From contig NC_069661.1 in NCBI RefSeq assembly GCF_027244095.1, positions 188,126,501 through 188,190,500 on the forward strand: a stretch of 64,000 nucleotides of DNA. The letters are read 5' to 3'. Position 1 is the stretch's first letter, and every line of letters starts with the position of its first letter. Origin of the DNA: Hemicordylus capensis (lineage: Eukaryota; Chordata; Lepidosauria; Squamata; Cordylidae). This document shows, one piece after another, positions 52,963-64,000 of the stretch. The translations under genes were made by a program, and so were the position numbers. Below the pieces are notes generated by a model, which saw nothing but the letters and a program-made list of their open reading frames with translations, was not told where the DNA came from and ran no database searches.

Positions 52963-54431
52963 GTAGTGTCAGCCTGTGACATTGTCCTGCCTGAAGCAGA
53001 TCATCCCACCCTTTCCTTTCTCCCTTTTTTCTATTTGAATCACACACAAACACCTTTCATCCCCCCCACCCTCCAAATCATCCATCTCTCCTTCCTTTTC
53101 TACATAGAAGGAAAGAAGAAAAATAGTCTTCTGCCTCTGCAGGCCATTTATGGGAGGGATAGAGGGTGAGCTGTTGTGCCACCACTAACACTTGGTGTAC
53201 AATCTGTTACCTAAAGCAGCCCACTTCACCCTGTTTCGTGGCAGGGTCAGCTCTGCTCAGCAGTTCTTTGCACAAGATTCAGAGTGAAATAAATGTGAAA
53301 CTCTCTGAATTATTTTTCCAGGTTAAACTTTCATTGACCTATTATTAGTTTAAAAACATATGGCTGGAATAAAGCAACATACAAACAAAGAAAATTACCT
53401 CCATTTTAACAACCATGCAAGCAGGCCACCATCATGACCCTGGTTCTGGGACACATACACCTCCAGTCCCATTCAGGACACAAGGCAAAGTGTTCAAGGG
53501 ATGAGGCAGATTGGAAACCAGCCAGGATTCAGACTATGAGTGACCTCTTGTCACCGAGAACCCCAAAGGAGAACCTGAGTCAGAGATCTCATCTCAACCC
53601 ACGGACACAGTCCTGCCCAAGTCTTCTGACTCAGAAAAATCCCCTGATGACCTGTTGGTCATAGCGGAGACATCATAGCATCACCAGACCCATCACTTGA
53701 AGAATTGGGAGAGACCCCTTTAAAGAACACAACCTTTCCAGGGAAAGGGGTGCAGAATTCAGTCCTGTTACTTTGTTTGGCTGTGGTCTTTGGAGTGGTC
53801 TGTGGTCCTGTGCTCTTGTGGAGACCTTGGCTCAGCCTGGACCAAGATAAAAGCAGGAAGTAGGCTAGCAGGCTCTTTCTGCCATTATATTAGCTAGCAC
53901 AGGCTCTTCTTCCCTTCCCCTGTCACCTTGGCGCTTTCCAGATTAGACCCTGCAACGGGGTCATGACGTATCTCTGAAGTGTGCTTCCACACTTCCTGTG
54001 TTGTGACACCACGGTCCCTACACTGACAGCAGGGTACCATTCATATTTCCAGTGCCTTGTTTCGAATTTAATTGCTGCGATATAGTGCTATAACATTGTA
54101 TATCCAGCATTAAAAAGTTGCTGTTTTTTCAGGTTGTTAGTTTTCGTGAGACTGCTCCCGCTGCTGGGTGCTTTGCTATTTACATTTTGAATGTGATTTG
54201 CCTGAATGGAAGCATTTTGCCACTGTTGCGTGACTAATATGGAAAACGCCCCTCATGAACTTGATGAATGGAAAGCAAGTGGAATTCTAACTAATTGTAC
54301 AAAGCCAATTTGTACAAACCCTAAAAAGTGTTTTCAGCTCATTAGAACATGCTGCCTTCTGTGTTTTTTTTAATAAGGCAACAGAACATGCAAGTAAAAA
54401 TACTTTTTAATTAATTTGCATATGTAAATTA
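52963..54431. other. No recognised gene; possible TIR-family start at 53937
   Basis: 53500-53900 has mixed composition with GATAAAAGCAGGAAG at 53848. From 53934, GCGCTTTCCAGATTAGACCC resembles the TTTCCAGA-ended elements; no right end was found. The AT-rich 54050-54430 looks unique and could be a conserved non-coding region, which cannot be judged from one sequence. Confidence 0.4.
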
Positions 54432-54668
54432 ACAACAACAACAACAACAACAATTTACATTTATATCCCGCTCTTCCTCCAAGGAGCCCAGAGCGGTGTA
54501 TTACATACTTTAGTTTCTCTTTCACAACAATCCTGTGAAGTAGGCTAGTCTGAGAGAGAAGTGACTGGCCCAGAGTTACCCAACTAGTATCATGGCTGAA
54601 TGGGGATTTGAACTCGGGTCTCCCCAGTCCTAGTCCAGCACTCTAACCACTACATCATGCTGGCTCTC
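54432..54668 (-). mobile_element. MIR/CORE-type SINE with (AAC)n tail
   Basis: Antisense head CACTCTAACCACTACATC and B box GGATTTGAACTCGGG, CORE AGAAGTGACTGGCCCAGAG, tail TTATATCCCGCTCTTCCTCC with (CAA)n. It is full length. Confidence 0.9.
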
Positions 54669-55389
54669 AATAATAACCTAGAGTCAGTTATTCAATTGGG
54701 TCCTGTATTGTGACAATTAATGGTACTGTTAGTAATCTACTGCTGTAAAAAGGTTTCCATAAAAAGATATTTTAATACGGTTTGAAGACTCAGCAAAACA
54801 TTTACCCCACACATAGAATTCCTTTCCAGGGGGATTAAGCAGCCTTCTGCTGATGTCTTGTTCTGACTCTGAGGTACTTTGTCACTTTCACTATCTAAAT
54901 CTCTTTTCTTCTGTTCTCCTAGGTTTAGTCATATATGCAGTGTACTATGTCTATATTACGCATGAAGAGCTTTGGGATATATAGTTAATGGACAGTGCAA
55001 AACAGCTAGCGAGCTTCATTGTTACAGTTGCTTTACCTGCTGTAACTGCACTCTTATACATTCCTTCCACACTATTCCCTTTCTCAGAATTGCCGTTCAT
55101 TCGCCTTTTGCAGAACAGCTTGATGACATCATTGTTACATTTCTGCATTCCAGCATTTTCTGTGATGGCCTTTTGTGGGTGTCCCCCCCCCCTCACTTTG
55201 AATGTGGCAGTGTTTTGCAATTAAGCACAATTGCAGCACTATCATTAGATACTGATATCACTTCACTAGATAGGCAAAGCATAAATGAGGCTTTTAAAGG
55301 CAACTGTTTTGTTACTTCAAAGCTTCCCTGTTTGCTGGTTCTACCTGTTCTATTGCTTCCTGTTTGAGAGGACTGGAGAAGTTTAAAAA
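54669..55389. other. No recognised gene
   Basis: Unique-looking. The 131-codon frame at 54972-55367 and its overlapping antisense frame have no domain. Confidence 0.45.
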
Positions 55390-55612
55390 AAAATTATTTA
55401 CATTTTATATTCCGCTCTTCTTCCAAGGAGCCCAGAGTGGTGTACTACATATTTAAGTTTCTCCTCACAACAACCCTGTAAAGTAGGTTAGGCTGAGAGA
55501 GAAGTGACTGGCCCAGAGTCACCCAGCTAGTATCATGGCTGAATGGGGATTTGAACACGAGTCTCCCCGGTCCTAGTCCAGCACTCTAACCACTGCACCA
55601 CACTGGCTCTTT
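55390..55612 (-). mobile_element. MIR/CORE-type SINE
   Basis: Same structure as 54432-54668: tail TATATTCCGCTCTTCTTCC, CORE AGAAGTGACTGGCCCAGAG, B box GGATTTGAACACGAG, head CTCTAACCACTGCACC. Confidence 0.9.
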
Positions 55613-56184
55613 TGATATGATAAATTGCGCCTTATTAGTCTGCTTCTGTTCTCCTGCTTAATTACCAAGTTTCCTTGCATTCATTTTTTAAAATAGCAAA
55701 ATAGCTCTAAAATAGCTGTTTCTCCGGAGAACAAAAGCTCACTCATAAGGGGCAATTCATCCCTAATCAATTGAACAAAAAGCAATAAAATGGGCAGGAT
55801 TCGTAAGGAGGAAGCTACCAACTAATATTGCAAGAGGCATTTGTTGAACAGGATGTATTTGTCAATAAACATTATAGGAGGGTTTTGACCAAGAGAAAGG
55901 ACATTGCTGGATAATAAAGCTCTGTATTAAATACTCTATGGAACCATCATTTCAATTGCATTTCCAGCTCATTGTGGAAAAGTAAGCACCAAAGGGCTCT
56001 AGTGTGGAAGCAACTTAGCAGTCAGTTTCCATATGCACATGGTTCTGAACACTTCAGGGTCTTATGCTTCTACATCTGCTATGAATTTCACTATGTGCCA
56101 TTGGAGAACATTTCCAAATCTAAGTTTTCAGTTTAAAATGCACTGACCCTATTGCTGATAGCAAGTAAGGCAAAACTCCAATCT
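55613..56184. other. No recognised feature
   Basis: AT-rich unique-looking sequence. Confidence 0.5.
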
Positions 56185-57690
56185 CCCTTGGTTGGGCAAG
56201 GTGATTGAGAGGGTGGTGGCCGACCAGCTCCAGGCAGTCTTGGAGGAAACTGTTTATCTATACCATTTCAAACTGGCTTTAGAGCTGGCTATGGGGTTGA
56301 GACAGCCTTGGTCAGCCTGATAGATGAACTTTACTGTCCATTTACTGGAATCGACAGAGGGAGTGTGACTCTGCTGGTTCTTCTGGCTGTCTCGGTGGGA
56401 TTCGATACCATCGACCATGGTATCCTTCTGGATGGCCTGGGAGAGTTGGGGATAGGGGGAACTGCTTTGCAGTAGTTCCGTTCCTATCTCTCGGGTAGAT
56501 TTCAGATGGTGGAGCTTGGTGACAGTTGCTCCTCAAAACAGGAGCTGTTATATGGAGTCCCCCAGGGCTCCATTCTGTCATCGATGCTTCGTAATATCTA
56601 CATGAAACCGCTGGGTGAGGTCATCAGGAGACTTTGTGCTGGGTGTTATCAGTATGCTGATGACACCCAAATCTACTTCTCCTTTTCATCTTCAGGAAAT
56701 GGCACTTATTCTCTAAATGCCTGCCTACAGGCAGTAATGGGCTGGATGAGGAATAACAAATTGAAGCTGGATCCAAGCAAGATGCAGGTGCTCATTGTGG
56801 GGGCTCAGAATTTGAGGGGTGAGTTAGATCTTCCTGTGCTGGATGGGGTTACACTCCCCTAGAAGGAGCAGGTGTGCAGCTTGGGAGTACTCCTGGACCC
56901 AGGCCTCACCCTGGTATCCCAGGTAGAGGCCATGGCCAGGAGTACTTTCTATCAACTTCGGCTGATTCGACAGCTGCGCCCATTCCTTGAAGATGATGAC
57001 CGCAAAACGGTGGTGCATCAGCTGGTAACCTCCCAGCTCGACTACAGCAATGCACTCTACGTGGGGCCGCCTTTGTACGTAGTCTGGAAACTTCAGTTAG
57101 TTCAGAATGTGGCAGCCAGATTGGTCTCTGGGGCAACCTGGAGAGACCATATTATGCCTCTTTTGAAACAGTTGCACTGGCTGCCAATATGTTTCCAGGC
57201 AAAATACAAAGTGCTGGTTATTACCTTTAAAACCCTGAATGGCTTAGGTCCAAGTTATCTAAGAGAGTGCCTTCTTCTACATGATCCCCACCGCACATTA
57301 AGGTCAACTGCGGAGGTCCATCTCCAGTTACCACCGGTTCGTCTGATGGCGACGCAGAGACAGGCCTTCTCTGTAGCTGCTCCTGTGCTGTGGAATGCAC
57401 TCCCGGCAGAAATTCGTAATTTGAGATCATTGCTGTCTTTCAGGAGAGCCCTTAAAATCTGTCTCTTTGGCCTGGCCTATCAGGACTTTAAATGATTGGC
57501 TAATTGTTTTAAATTGTTGCCCTGATTTCCAGGGTTTTTAGTGGCTTAATTGGTTTTATTGTGTTTTAATAGTTTGATTTTAATTGTTAACTTGTTTTAA
57601 TTGTTTTTATCATGCTGTAAACTGCCCTGAGCCATTCTGGAAGGGTGGTATACAAATGAAATGAAATGAAATGAAATGAAATGAAATGAA
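56185..57690 (+). mobile_element. L2-type LINE, 5'-truncated, second copy
   Basis: Starts within the RT (GGCAAGGTGATTGAGAGGG) and ends with TAAACTGCCCTGAGCCATTC ... GGAAGGGTGGTATACAAATG and (AAATG)n. The early RT part is disrupted. From 56506 it reads MVELGDSCSSKQELLYGVPQ, then YADDTQIYFS (catalytic Asp pair present), GWMRNNKLKLDPSKM, a TAG, and continues in the same frame to 57495 with LVQNVAARLVSGATWRDHI and AFSVAAPVLWNALPAEIRN. It is more diverged than the copy at 23905. Confidence 0.92.
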
Positions 57691-58306
57691 ATAAACAAAC
57701 ATAAGTACAACCTTGACAAACAAAACTTCTTACTGCCAGCTGATCCCACATTGCTTTTCATGCTCTGCAGGCAGCACAGACAGTATATATAAGAGGTGTA
57801 ACTTGCTGCATTCATCACCTTCAGAACCTTGCATACTCGGCAGTTCATGTTCCATGGATGGTTTTGGGTGGTTTCTTTCCCTATTACCCGCTGAAATAAC
57901 AGCTCAGACTAGATAGAAGAAACCACGCTGTCTACATTAAATAGTGATTCTATTTCCTGTGCCAAAGGAACGTGGAGCATTATCTTGATCTTTTATATTC
58001 TAAGGCATTTTTCAGTCATGTACAATTTTTGTTTGAGCAGTGTGATATGCTTAATACTACTCTTACTTTTGAAAAAATAGTAGCCAGGCATTGATAGCAA
58101 TGCAACATCACGTAGAGCAGGAAATATGAACAACCCTGAAGTCTCAACCCTAACAGTCTTGGATCCTCTTCCCACCTTAGCCTGTTTCGTAACAGGTGTG
58201 ATCTTCTCTGAACTGTCATGCATATGGTTGCCAACTCTGTCTGAAGCGATACCTGGGTTCCCCACCCCCTCCACATTTTTATCCAATATTTTTTGCCAAA
58301 AATCTC
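57691..58306. other. No recognised gene
   Basis: Unique-looking sequence. The 121-codon antisense frame has no domain. Confidence 0.45.
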
Positions 58307-58324
58307 CAGGATGACTTTCTTTGC

Positions 58325-58443
58325 CCCCCTCCAGATGTTTTTGGACTACAGTTCCCATAATCCCCAGCCACAGTGGCCAATAGCCAGGGATTGTGGGAGC
58401 TGTAGGCCAACATCTGCAGGAGGACCAAAGTTGAGCAGCCCTG
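58325..58443. mobile_element. Palindromic hAT-like MITE, one end eroded
   Basis: TTTTTGGACTACAGTTCCC, GCCACAGTGGCCAATAGCC and AAAGTTGAGCAGCCCTG match 4820-4955 in reverse orientation. Confidence 0.8.
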
Positions 58444-58491
58444 CTCTAGACCAATCCTGGAGAGTTGGCAATTCTACTCATGCATGGTTCT

Positions 58492-58912
58492 CAGGGGTGG
58501 ATTAATGCATAGGCAATATAGGCACTTGCCTACGGTGCAAATTTTGAGGCGTGGCAAATTTTGGAAGTGGTGTGCAAGTAAAGGGCTTGAGGGGGAAAGT
58601 TAAATCTTCCTTCTCTACGTTTTAAAAACCGCCGCTGCACATCAGGATGGCGAAAGGATGGTGGCAGCATGGTGGAGATGGTGGTGAGAGCTCCTCCCAT
58701 GGGCCTGCATGGAGTTCCCAGATGACAGGTCAGGCCATTTTCAGGCCATTTGGGGGCTCTCTGTGCATGGGGGAAAGATTTTTTTTAAAAAACCCAACCC
58801 TTAACTTGTAAAGGGGAATCTTTGGCAGATCCCCCTTTACAAGTATAGCCAACAAGCCTCTCGAGCAAATCTTTGGTTGCCTACAGGCAGCAAAAAGCTT
58901 AATCTGCCCCTG
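58492..58912. mobile_element. hAT-like element (GTGGATTAATG family), near-exact TSD
   Basis: Left CAGGGGTGGATTAATGC, right AAAGCTTAATCTGCCCCTG. The flanks ATGGTTCT (58484-58491) / ATGGATCT (58913-58920) agree at 7 of 8. An internal hairpin CTTGTAAAGGGG/CCCCTTTACAAG lies at about 58806-58845. It is non-coding, 421 bp, and related to 41428-41681. Confidence 0.92.
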
Positions 58913-58927
58913 ATGGATCTGCTGATG

Positions 58928-59043
58928 CAGGTGTTCTCAAACTTGGATCCCCAGATGTAGTTGGACTACAAAAACCTTTTGGCCATTGTGGCTAAGGATG
59001 ATGGGAGTTGTAGTCCAGCCACATCTGGAGACCCAAGCTCCTG
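58928..59043. mobile_element. Palindromic miniature element
   Basis: CAGGTGTTCTCAAACTTGG to GAGACCCAAGCTCCTG with mirrored centre (GTTGGACTACAAAAACC / GGAGTTGTAGTCCAGCC). It lies only 15 bases from the neighbouring hAT element. Confidence 0.82.
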
Positions 59044-60293
59044 TGCTAGCCTGTTGCCACTTATTATCCTTCCTCATTCACACCATAACCATCCCTGTAA
59101 AATAAACAATCTTCTCTTATCTCATCCCAGTGAGAGCTTTCATTGGGAGCATTAGTTTTACTAGGGTTTCATTGAAGGAGAAGAGTGAAAGTTGAGACCC
59201 CATTTACCCTGCAAAATGGGTTTCATGACAAATAACCAGATTAATGTTGCTATGGAATTTAGGATGTGTTGCTATGGAAATATATCACATTGTGCTAGGG
59301 AGTAACAGACTGGCCAATTTGCCTTTTGTTTCCTAGTAATTTTTTTGTGAAGACCTCCACCTAAATCTGGATTCAGTGAATTCTTGAATTTTGAAGAGTT
59401 AAAATCAAGTTCTGAATCTGAGGCCTGAGATTCTCTATATTTCAGCCTAGTTACTGATAATTACTTCTTACAGTCTGCAGTAAGAGAAACGTTTCACTCC
59501 TTGGTAGCACAGTCATGCTAAGTTGCATTCTCTCTAATGGAGACTGTCACTTACAGCATTTTAGCAGACCTGAGCTCCGTGTAGATTACTTCCCAAGCCA
59601 AGCTGGGCAAATAATTAAATCAATCATGCATTTTAGCAATTTCAAATAAATTACGTGCATTTCTGTTAATTTTCATCACACTGTCAACTGCCTTACAAGA
59701 CTATGCTTTTTTAAAAAGAGGTTACCACAAAAATTCTTTAATATCAATCATTTTAAATACAGCAAGAAACTAAATACTATAATTTCCATTTGTTTCCATA
59801 TTAAATAGCAATAATAAGCAGACAAGAAGAAATATATTGGAGAAAACACAGACAGGAGATGGTTTAAATGAGGGAAGATTATAAAAGTTCTGAATGAGCG
59901 GTGTCAAATTATTCATCTTAAATGCCCATAACTCTCAACTGGATGAAATGTTCATATGGTGTATCTTTGTGGGGTCAGCATGAAAGCTGTCTCTACTGTG
60001 CACAGATTAATTTTTCTTGAGGAGTTTCTTATAAGCAACTCTCACAAACTAAATTTTAAACCTGAGGGCTAGAGACAGACAAATAGTTGATGGCTTAATG
60101 ACAGTGGCATTGTTGTCCATGGTATACACACTCTTTTTCTCAATCCTGGGGTTTTCCCAGATGGTAGTTTACCATGGGTTTTTTAAAGTTTCTGAAGTAG
60201 TTTCTCACAGGTTTTCACACACATTCTAGATACGTGTGTCATCTTTTATAAATTCCCATGTTTCCTTGTAGCATGTGTTACTAAACATGCTCA
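59044..60293. other. No recognised gene; TIR-like word at 60155
   Basis: About 1.2 kb of AT-rich unique-looking sequence. GGGGTTTTCCCAGATGGTAG at 60149 resembles the TTTCCAGA-ended family, but no partner end is seen. Confidence 0.45.
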
Positions 60294-60352
60294 CTATTTA
60301 TTTATTTATTTTATTAATGCAATTTTTATACCGCCCTTCCAAAATTGGCCGT
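60294..60352 (-). mobile_element. L2-type LINE tail remnant
   Basis: (TTTA)n followed by TTTTATACCGCCCTTCC, AAAATTGG is the antisense of the L2 terminal hairpin and tail. Confidence 0.75.
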
Positions 60353-61435
60353 GCCATTTGGGGGGTGCTTCAGTTTACCTCTCAAACTTAGCCTTTCAGC
60401 CATTTTCTTCCCTTAGCCTGATTAGAAGAGAACCACTGGCTGCATTCCAGGCAAAAGGTTGTTCTGGCAAGGTGTTTTTTTCTAGAAGGTACCTGTCAGG
60501 CAATTTGCAAAGGACTGCAACAAGCCAGCTCCTCTCTGATTGCATTAGTGCAGATGCATAGAGAGATGCAGAACAGACCCAATTAAAGTTGAAAAGAGAC
60601 ATAAGGGAAAGGAATGCAAGCCCTCTTCCACTTTTGATAATCTCAAGATTGTGTGAACCTTTTTGCTTCATTTCCTTTCTCCTGGTATACAAGTATATGC
60701 CAGAATGCGTAATGTGCCCTCTTCCAAAAACTTATTCAGGTGTCTCAATGATCACTCTTCTTATAAAACTTCCTTTTTCTATTGCAGTATACAGGGATTC
60801 ACCAGACATAACCTAATCAGTAAACAATATTCACATGCTATCAGGAGCAGAAACTCCTGAAGTCAGGAAATTCCTGAAGGGGACCAACTAACAGTCTCCT
60901 TTAGCCATCAGTTAAAACCTCAGGGTAAGTTTTTACCTATTAAAACTTCCCTCAAATATGGGATCACGCTTTTGCTCTTGCATTTGCCACCTGCAACTGT
61001 CATCATGCTTTTGCAAGCCCACACTCTGCCCAGGGTGCCCTTGCATTTACACCTCACCATCGGATGCTGCTCCCCACGCTGCCCAGGTGCACCCCAATGA
61101 GCTCACTTTATGCTTGAACTCCCCAGAGAGGAGGATTCCCACAGCTAGATTCAGGTAGCTATGACAAATGCTGTAGCAATCGGTCCCTCCCTTACCCTAA
61201 AGAGTGAGCCGAATGGGAACACTTTCCTGTCTGTCAGGCAGTGACCTCTAGGGATCAGCCACTCAGCACATGGTGACCGGGACTTAGAGGGCCTGGCGGC
61301 AGGAAGTGGAGGTGTCTGTTGTTCTTGTGCAGTTGGAGCTAGGCAGGGGAAGCAACAGGTTGGCTGGCCAAGCCATGGCAGCAGCCAGGAACTCTGCAGG
61401 GGCCTGAAGTCTCTACCATAGTTTTGGTGAGTTCA
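60353..61435. other. No recognised gene
   Basis: Unique-looking, moderately GC-rich around 61000-61400. Frames below 100 codons have no motifs. Confidence 0.45.
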
Positions 61436-62160
61436 AGGAAGAAGCCAGGCTTGGCTTCAGAGAAAGGTTTAGCCAGGGAATCATGTGTTAGGTAGCTGAC
61501 ATCAGGTTTTTGTTATTTTAGTGCTTTGCAGATCCTTACAACTAGTCTATTGTGTTTTATCTGTAATGTAAGAAAGTTGTACTTGTGCCCTTTTTATCTA
61601 TCCAGGGCACTGCAAGAGTCTCTGTAACCTTTAAAGGTGCTTTTAAAGGTTCCTTACAATTGGGGGTGCTTTTTGAATTATCTTTGCAAATGGGTAACCA
61701 AGATTTTAAAGTGTACCACTCCAACTATCAACTAGAGTGCTCTTTTGAATTATTCTTGAAAGAACTGAGTGTTTTTTTTTTAAAAAAAATTAAAATCTGT
61801 AACTGAAGCTGAGAGAGAGAGCCTCAGATTGAAACAAGCTGTAGTATTTTGAATAAAGGTTATTTTTCTTTTTGGTCCTTTACAATTTTAACCAGCCTCT
61901 TTGAGTGGATTTTCAACTCAGGAAAGCGGGGAGCTGGAAAGGGGTCTTTCTCTGGTGCAAACATGCCTCAAGTTTGATTGCTCAGCAGAACACTACCAAG
62001 TTTTTCTCCTCATGCGCAGGCTACACATGGGAGGTTTTTATATATTTTTTTCCATTTGGTAAAAGAAAGGGAATCTCCCTGGACACTCACCCAAACCCAG
62101 GGAGAAGTGGTAGTGGCAGCAGTTACCAAAAAATGGTTAAGTTTTAAAGGTTAAGTTTTA
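61436..62160 (+). other. Possible LTR-like fossil sequence, uncertain
   Basis: A T-rich segment with AATAAAGGTTATTTTTC near 61852 and a later AGAAGTGGTAGTGGCAGCAG (62104) has the composition of an LTR processing region followed by leader sequence. No paired terminal repeat or coding part is visible, so this is only a suggestion. Confidence 0.25.
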
Positions 62161-64000
62161 AATTCTTTGTTGAGCAGACATGGAAAGAATGAATTAGCAT
62201 TTTTTTTCCCCACGTGGACTTGCTCTGAGACAAAAGCTGGGCTTAAATCCACCATTCACCAGTCTTCATTTGTTACAAATGCCTTTCCTCTTTCTCTTTT
62301 CCCTCAAGCGTCTATCCCCCTTTCTAGTTCAACAACTTGGTAATGTGCCTATCCACCCACTTTTTCATTTCCTGTACCCCCTTAACCCTCAATAATATAA
62401 CTCTTTGTTTTCAAAGTCATGTCTCCATTCCCTTTATTCCCCTTCAGTGCATCAATGCTACAGCCACAATCCCACAGGATTTTGAGTATTTTCTTGCTGT
62501 TCACTGCACCCATTTAACACTAATTTCCTCCACTTTAATCAAAGCATAGAAACAGACCTGGCAATAAACATGTTTCCAGCAGCTCCTTATTTTGATGCTC
62601 TGGCCATGCACTGAGCATAGCCATCATACTATTTTCACAGTGCCACCTGACAGCCAATGCATACAAATCCATATCTTTTCATTAATACTTACGGTAATGT
62701 TCCAAGACAAGCTGCCACGGAAGAGCTCCGGTTCAGGCAAAGAGCAGAGGAGAGGACCAGAGGCAGGAGATGTGGTTGAGGACAATGGACAAGGAACAGA
62801 GGTCCAGAGGCAGGTAGCATGATCAAGGCCAAGGCTATATTATGGTACTATGGCTTGAACTTATTGTTTTAAAAGTCATCCATTTTTAAAGAACCCTCAT
62901 ACACGTACTCCTCTATCCCAGAACAAGCAGAAGCCAGTGAAGTCAGTTAGGTGTGAGATTCCTCCAGCTTCCCAGGAGCCAAGACAATTCCTTAGCTTTC
63001 ATCCTGGCCAAGAAATTGACTGGGTGATAACATGGCCTCATTCATATGTAGCAGTGGACTGGAGTTGCAGGGGCCTGATGCTCTCCCGGTCATCCAAGTG
63101 AGGACAGGAGAATGTGGGGGAGGGGTGTGGAACCATAGGTCCATTCCACGTGATATGCGAATGCAGCCCATGTGTGCAAGGTCAGGGTTACGTCCCCTGA
63201 AGATTTCAGCTGGCCTGATACTGACCTCTCTCCCAACCTCAGTCTTTCATCCAACATGGTCTTGGACAGGAAGAAAAAACTAGTCTGGAAAGCAAACTCG
63301 AAGTTTTGGCCTAATCCTAAAAGACCAGTATAGAGGATTAAAGCCTTTGCCTCAGAGCAAGATCACATGATGGAAAGAAATGCTGAACCATCCCTGCTGA
63401 GCTGTCTGGCTTGGCTTCTCCTAAAACTATTCTGTATTCTGTAGTGCTGCCGTCGCCACCCCTTTTGTCTACAGAAACCCTTTGGGCTTGGGGTGGGATA
63501 ACACAGGGAGAAAACTCTTAATTTGGCTCGTGGACAAGTACAAAAATTTCCCACGTGCAAGCCTACATGTGGTGAGAAAACTGATAGCTGCTGAACATTT
63601 GAGGACATGTTTGCACAAGAGAAACGCCCCTTCAGCCCCTCCTTTTCCTGAGTTAAAAACCAACTCGGAGAGGCTTGTAAAAAGAAAAGAACTAAAAAAC
63701 CCAGGTTTATTCACTTTGTACAGACTGCTTCCATCTGAGGCTTTCTCAGCTTTTAGGTACAGTTAAGAATACCTAATAGGGTTACAAATATATGTTGCCT
63801 AAATGCATGCTTAAATGTTTATAGAGTCTTTTGCAACACCCTAGGTAGGATGGGAGTAGGCTAGTGTTTCTTATTTTAATTATGTTACAGGTAAACAATA
63901 ATAGGACACTATCAGGAATATGCAAAAGCGCACACCAAAGAAATATAACATCCAGTCTAACTAAACAAACTTTCCCCTAGACTAAATTTCCCTTTTCCTT
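62161..64000. other. No recognised gene
   Basis: About 1.8 kb of unique-looking sequence. 62735-62818 has loose GGA/AGAGGCAGG repeats. 63690-63960 reads as AT-rich sequence without identifiable ends. Confidence 0.45.

Noticed and set aside
61436-62160. Retroviral or gypsy LTR
   Set aside because: Only composition and a processing-signal-like word support it; no terminal repeat pair, duplication or coding part was found.

Overview
The window reads as intergenic DNA from a squamate reptile, probably a lizard. The key evidence is a SINE whose 3' part ends like a BovB LINE and carries an ACCTTT-type tail (the Sauria SINE pattern). It sits with a BovB 3' end, CR1 and L2-type LINEs, a CORE/MIR-type SINE, many hAT-like miniature elements with 8-bp target duplications, a Penelope-like fragment and a decayed Ty1/copia element. 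No host protein-coding exon, tRNA, rRNA or ncRNA gene could be supported. Every long reading frame that could be interpreted belongs to a retroelement. Family names come from recognition of motifs by eye, not from database searches.

Layout. 0-9 kb: a 5S/tRNA composite SINE, a CT-rich block, a Sauria SINE, a CR1 tail, a solo LTR, a nested SINE-in-SINE, an L2 RT fragment and a 2.1-kb CR1 (minus strand) whose 600-codon RT-to-C-terminus frame has one visible stop. 9-17 kb: hAT-like and palindromic miniature elements, and a satellite array (11.14-12.49 kb) with alternating 146/150-bp units and a SINE inside it. 17-24 kb: a BovB 3' end, a hAT MITE with 13-bp perfect TIRs, microsatellites and mostly unique DNA. 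23.9-27.0 kb: a nearly full L2-type LINE (plus strand) carrying a SINE in its coding region. 27-32 kb: palindromes, an L2 3' end and MITEs. 32.2-36.8 kb: a composite SINE, then a Ty1/copia fossil with at least four later insertions, then an antisense Penelope-like fragment. 37.4-40.4 kb: an unexplained GC-rich block with a perfect 18-bp-arm hairpin at its edge and a diverged ~585-bp internal duplication. 41-50 kb: hAT elements with exact 8-bp TSDs, a second solo LTR of the same family as the one at 3.7 kb, L2 and CR1 fragments, and a tandemly duplicated MITE. 50-64 kb: mostly unrecognised DNA with two MIR-type SINEs, a second L2 copy, and a hAT element beside a palindromic element.

The main theme is parasitism between retroelements. 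Several SINE heads (tRNA-type, 5S-type, CORE-type) end either in a CR1-like tail or in an L2-like terminal hairpin (ACCGCY...RGCGGTATA). The matching CR1 and L2 LINEs are present in the same window. The strongest unexplained items are the dimeric satellite, the near-loopless 80-bp palindrome at 27.5 kb, the 18-bp-arm hairpin and GC-rich block at 37.8-40.4 kb, and an unclassified inverted-repeat unit at 15.05-15.23 kb.
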